Shown: piece after piece, positions 23,385 through 25,072 of the stretch
Position numbering within the stretch: position 1 is the first letter of the stretch
How the letters are laid out: each line of letters begins with the position of its first letter
Assembly: GCA_903921405.1 (NCBI GenBank)
Contig: CAIXPV010000003.1
Location: 1-25,072 of the forward strand
Reading direction: 5' to 3'
Source: an uncultured Actinomycetes bacterium
GTDB lineage: Bacteria; Actinomycetota; Actinomycetes; Nanopelagicales; Nanopelagicaceae
Length of the DNA: 25,072 nt
Translations under genes and position numbers: made by a program
The notes under the pieces: generated by a model
What the model was told of the DNA's origin: nothing
Seen by the model: only the letters and a program-made list of their open reading frames with translations
Databases searched by the model: none

Positions 23385-24473
23385 AGATTTACTGCGCTTC
23401 ATTAGCTTTTCAGTGATTTCTGTTAGTGCACGTGCACTTGCAGATTCTGGAGCTGCAATAACTACTGGGATGCCTTGGTCTCCGCCCATACGAAGATCGA
23501 CACTAAATGGAATTTTCCCAAGAAGAGGGACATCGATACCAACTAATGTTGACAAACGTCGCGCAGTTTCTTCACCGCCGCCATCTCCAAATAGAGAGAT
23601 CTTTTGCCCTGTTGATTCATCGGTGTATTCAGACATATTTTCAACCACACCAATAACTTTCTGATGAATCTGATGTGCAATCCGGCCAGCTCGCTCAGCA
23701 ACTTCGGCCGCGGCTATTTGAGGTGTTGTCACAACTAAAATTTCAGACGTTGGAATCAATTGTCCGAGTGAGATAGCAAGATCTCCTGTGCCGGGCGGTA
23801 GATCAATGAGTAATAGGTCTAAATCCCCCCAATACGCATCAGATAAGAGCTGCTCAAGGACTCTATGCAAAAGTGGGCCACGATAGGCAACGGCATCGCT
23901 GCGCTCTGGCTTAAACATCTCCATGGAGACAGTTTTTACACCGTACGACTCAAGGGGAATAAACATTTGGTCAATGGCCGTTGGTCGTTGACCCATAAGA
24001 CCCATAAGACGTGGAATCGAGTGTCCATATACATCAGCATCCAAGATACCTACGCGCAGACCTTTTGCCGCAGCAGCGACTGCAAGATTAACTGTTAGCG
24101 ATGACTTGCCAACGCCGCCTTTGCCCGATGCGATGCCAATGACTCTAGTCAAAGAATCTGGCTGAGCAAATGGAATAAATTTCTCGCGACCATTGCGCAT
24201 TATCTTTTTAACATTATCGCGCTGTTCTTGATTCATCACACCAAATGCAAGCTGTACCGATTTAACTCCTTCGACTTTTGAAAGTGTATTTGTAATATCT
24301 GCGCGTAAACGATCTTGCATGGGGCAGCCCGAGATAGTAAGAAGTAATCGAACGGATACTTCGCCATCTATTTCTGATAGATCTTCAACCATGCCAAGAT
24401 CGGTTATCGATCTATGCAGTTCAGGATCTTGGACTGTAGTAAGCGCATCGGCTAATTCATCAATGAGACTCAT
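23352..24473 (-). CDS. mrp: Mrp/ApbC-type iron-sulfur cluster carrier ATPase
   Basis: P-loop ATPase of the Mrp/Nbp35 group, which carries Fe-S clusters to target proteins. Seen over 373 residues: an N-terminal MIP18/DUF59 domain (5-78) with DPELHRSITDLGMVEDL and TISGCPM (C50), then the deviant Walker A GKGGVGKS (117-124), DADVYGHSIPRLMG, DLPPGTGD (switch II) and VENMS. The C-terminal CxxC pair that binds the cluster in E. coli-type Mrp is absent after VENMS, as I recall for mycobacterial Mrp. ATG at 24473 overlaps the tatB stop (ATGA). The gene is conserved beside DUF1003 and MgtE_N genes in actinobacteria. Confidence 0.93.
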   Translation of the reverse strand: MSLIDELADALTTVQDPELHRSITDLGMVEDLSEIDGEVSVRLLLTISGCPMQDRLRADITNTLSKVEGVKSVQLAFGVMNQEQRDNVKKIMRNGREKFIPFAQPDSLTRVIGIASGKGGVGKSSLTVNLAVAAAAKGLRVGILDADVYGHSIPRLMGLMGQRPTAIDQMFIPLESYGVKTVSMEMFKPERSDAVAYRGPLLHRVLEQLLSDAYWGDLDLLLIDLPPGTGDLAISLGQLIPTSEILVVTTPQIAAAEVAERAGRIAHQIHQKVIGVVENMSEYTDESTGQKISLFGDGGGEETARRLSTLVGIDVPLLGKIPFSVDLRMGGDQGIPVVIAAPESASARALTEITEKLMKRSKSLLGVRLGIAT

Positions 24474-24775
24474 ATTAAATCAGGATCGATTCGCGCTTCT
24501 GGACGCTTAGGTTTTGCCACGGGTTGTTCCTCCATGAGATCAGCTAACTGCTTCTTTACAAAAGTTTTAGGGTGTAAATCCTTTGGCTGAAGGTTTTCGA
24601 AACCTGGACCTAAGTTCTCTTTTAGTTCAGCGGTAGCAACTTGTGATAAATCACGAATCTTCTTTACTAATTTAGCTGCTTCTACAGCCACCTTAGGTAG
24701 ACGTTCTGGCCCAACCAGCAGCATGGCCAAGAGCGCGAGGCCTAAGAGTTCACCAGCGCCGATATCAAAGAACAT
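24470..24775 (-). CDS. tatB: Sec-independent protein translocase subunit TatB
   Basis: Receptor subunit of the twin-arginine translocase, which exports folded proteins. Seen over 101 residues: MFFDIGAGELLGLALLAMLLVGPERLPKVA, with a short N-terminal helix (about 8-21) and the hinge GPERLP (22-27) carrying the TatB-typical E, then an amphipathic helix (28-55) and a charged, unstructured C-terminus. TatB rather than TatA is favoured by the N-terminal MFFDIG, the length and the location between htrA and mrp, as in mycobacteria. The ATG at 24775 has no Shine-Dalgarno sequence but TAGGCT six bases upstream. Confidence 0.93.
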   Translation of the reverse strand: MFFDIGAGELLGLALLAMLLVGPERLPKVAVEAAKLVKKIRDLSQVATAELKENLGPGFENLQPKDLHPKTFVKKQLADLMEEQPVAKPKRPEARIDPDLI

Positions 24776-24781
24776 GAGGTA

Positions 24782-24787
24782 AGCCTA
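24782..24787 (-). promoter_or_regulatory. Candidate leaderless -10 of the tatB-mrp unit
   Basis: TAGGCT on the minus strand, six bases (TACCTC) before the ATG at 24775; the same six-base spacer and ATG occur at the EamA gene. It lies in the 27-bp gap after the HtrA stop. No Shine-Dalgarno sequence, so tatB-mrp may be transcribed separately from htrA. Confidence 0.5.
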
Positions 24788-24802
24788 CCTGCCAAGTGCT
24801 GA

Positions 24803-25072
24803 TTAGTTTTTCGCAGCAATTAAGGTCAATGACGCACTCATTTCCTTACTATCTCGCATAAATGAAACCTTTACCTGATCACCCACGCTTTGTGCGCGGA
24901 CTGCAATGATTAACTCTTCAGGGGTATTTATTTCACGATCTTCAAATTTAGTAATGACATCGCCTGGCTTTAGCCCAGCTTTTTGCGCTGGTCCACCACT
25001 CATTATTGCCGTGCTGGATTTAGCAATGAGTGCACCGATTCCGGTGAAACTCATATCTAGTGCCACTCCTAA
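24803..25072 (-). CDS. HtrA/DegP-like serine protease, C-terminal PDZ domain (partial)
   Basis: Only the last 89 residues are inside the window; the gene continues past the right edge with its protease domain. Seen: LGVALDMSFTG, the linker that enters the PDZ domain of HtrA proteases, then GGPAQKAGLKPGDVITKFEDREINTPEELIIAVRAQSVGDQVKVSFMRD, a typical PDZ carboxylate-binding and peptide-groove pattern, and an LTL ending. A start at GTG 25066 would give only an isolated PDZ domain; the frame is open to the edge, so a longer protein is far more likely. HtrA followed by tatB and then mrp is the actinobacterial sigE-rseA-htrA-tatB arrangement. The enzyme handles misfolded envelope proteins. Confidence 0.85.
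   Translation of the reverse strand, partial: LGVALDMSFTGIGALIAKSSTAIMSGGPAQKAGLKPGDVITKFEDREINTPEELIIAVRAQSVGDQVKVSFMRDSKEMSASLTLIAAKN

Noticed and set aside
24803..25066. Isolated PDZ-domain protein starting at GTG 25066
   Set aside because: The frame stays open to the window edge and begins with the LGV linker of HtrA, so a truncated HtrA is the better reading.

Overview
The window is a gene-dense, 25 kb piece of an actinobacterial chromosome. WhiB, MtrA/MtrB, a mycothiol-pathway deacetylase (MshB), DUF3499, DUF3107, DUF5719 and a 7Fe ferredoxin next to DapC together point firmly to Actinomycetota. By eye the base composition is far less GC-rich than Streptomyces or Mycobacterium, intergenic gaps are tiny and many genes overlap. 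That fits a streamlined lineage such as the freshwater acI/Nanopelagicales group, but the lineage is an inference. I see no tRNA, rRNA, insertion sequence, prophage or CRISPR array, and no gene-free stretch longer than about 130 bases.

Layout. Positions 1-7058 (minus strand, transcribed right to left) carry DUF3499, phosphomannomutase, S-adenosylhomocysteinase, the MtrA/MtrB two-component system, a ComF-type phosphoribosyltransferase and the N-terminal 330 codons of SecA. Positions 7100-11784 (minus) carry DUF5719, a 1016-residue GT2 membrane glycosyltransferase and a WhiB regulator with a clear sigma70-type promoter. Positions 11914-14321 (minus) hold a ferredoxin, DapC and a sugar-nucleotide pyrophosphorylase. 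A 66-residue SH3-like protein (plus) starts divergently from the ferredoxin. Positions 14616-16933 (minus) hold MoeZ, MshB and a DUF6113 membrane protein. Positions 16965-19211 (plus) hold a TetR regulator, DUF3107 and a DEAD-box RNA helicase. Positions 19208-21590 (minus) hold an EamA transporter, a PHP phosphoesterase and MarC. Positions 21613-23384 (plus) hold a PRC/MgtE_N/CBS protein and a DUF1003 membrane protein. Positions 23352-25072 (minus) hold the end of an HtrA-like protease, TatB and Mrp.

How the genes fit together. Much of the content concerns the cell envelope: SecA and TatB for export, HtrA for envelope quality control, MtrAB for envelope and division signalling, and phosphomannomutase plus a mannose-1-phosphate guanylyltransferase-like enzyme feeding a membrane glycosyltransferase. 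The rest is core metabolism: methyl cycle, lysine/diaminopimelate, mycothiol, sulfur transfer and Fe-S assembly. The order follows blocks known from mycobacteria and streptomycetes, but genes expected in those blocks (lpqB and hpf, possibly fbiA/fbiB) are absent.

No new multi-gene defence or mobile system is visible. The most interesting signals are regulatory and architectural. At least seven genes have a TAnnnT element exactly 6-7 nt before the start codon, typical of leaderless transcripts, including one divergent pair whose -10 boxes overlap by two bases. A perfect 14-bp palindrome sits in the whiB promoter. The SH3-like protein looks like the N-terminal domain of an Rv0428c-type acetyltransferase with the enzyme lost.
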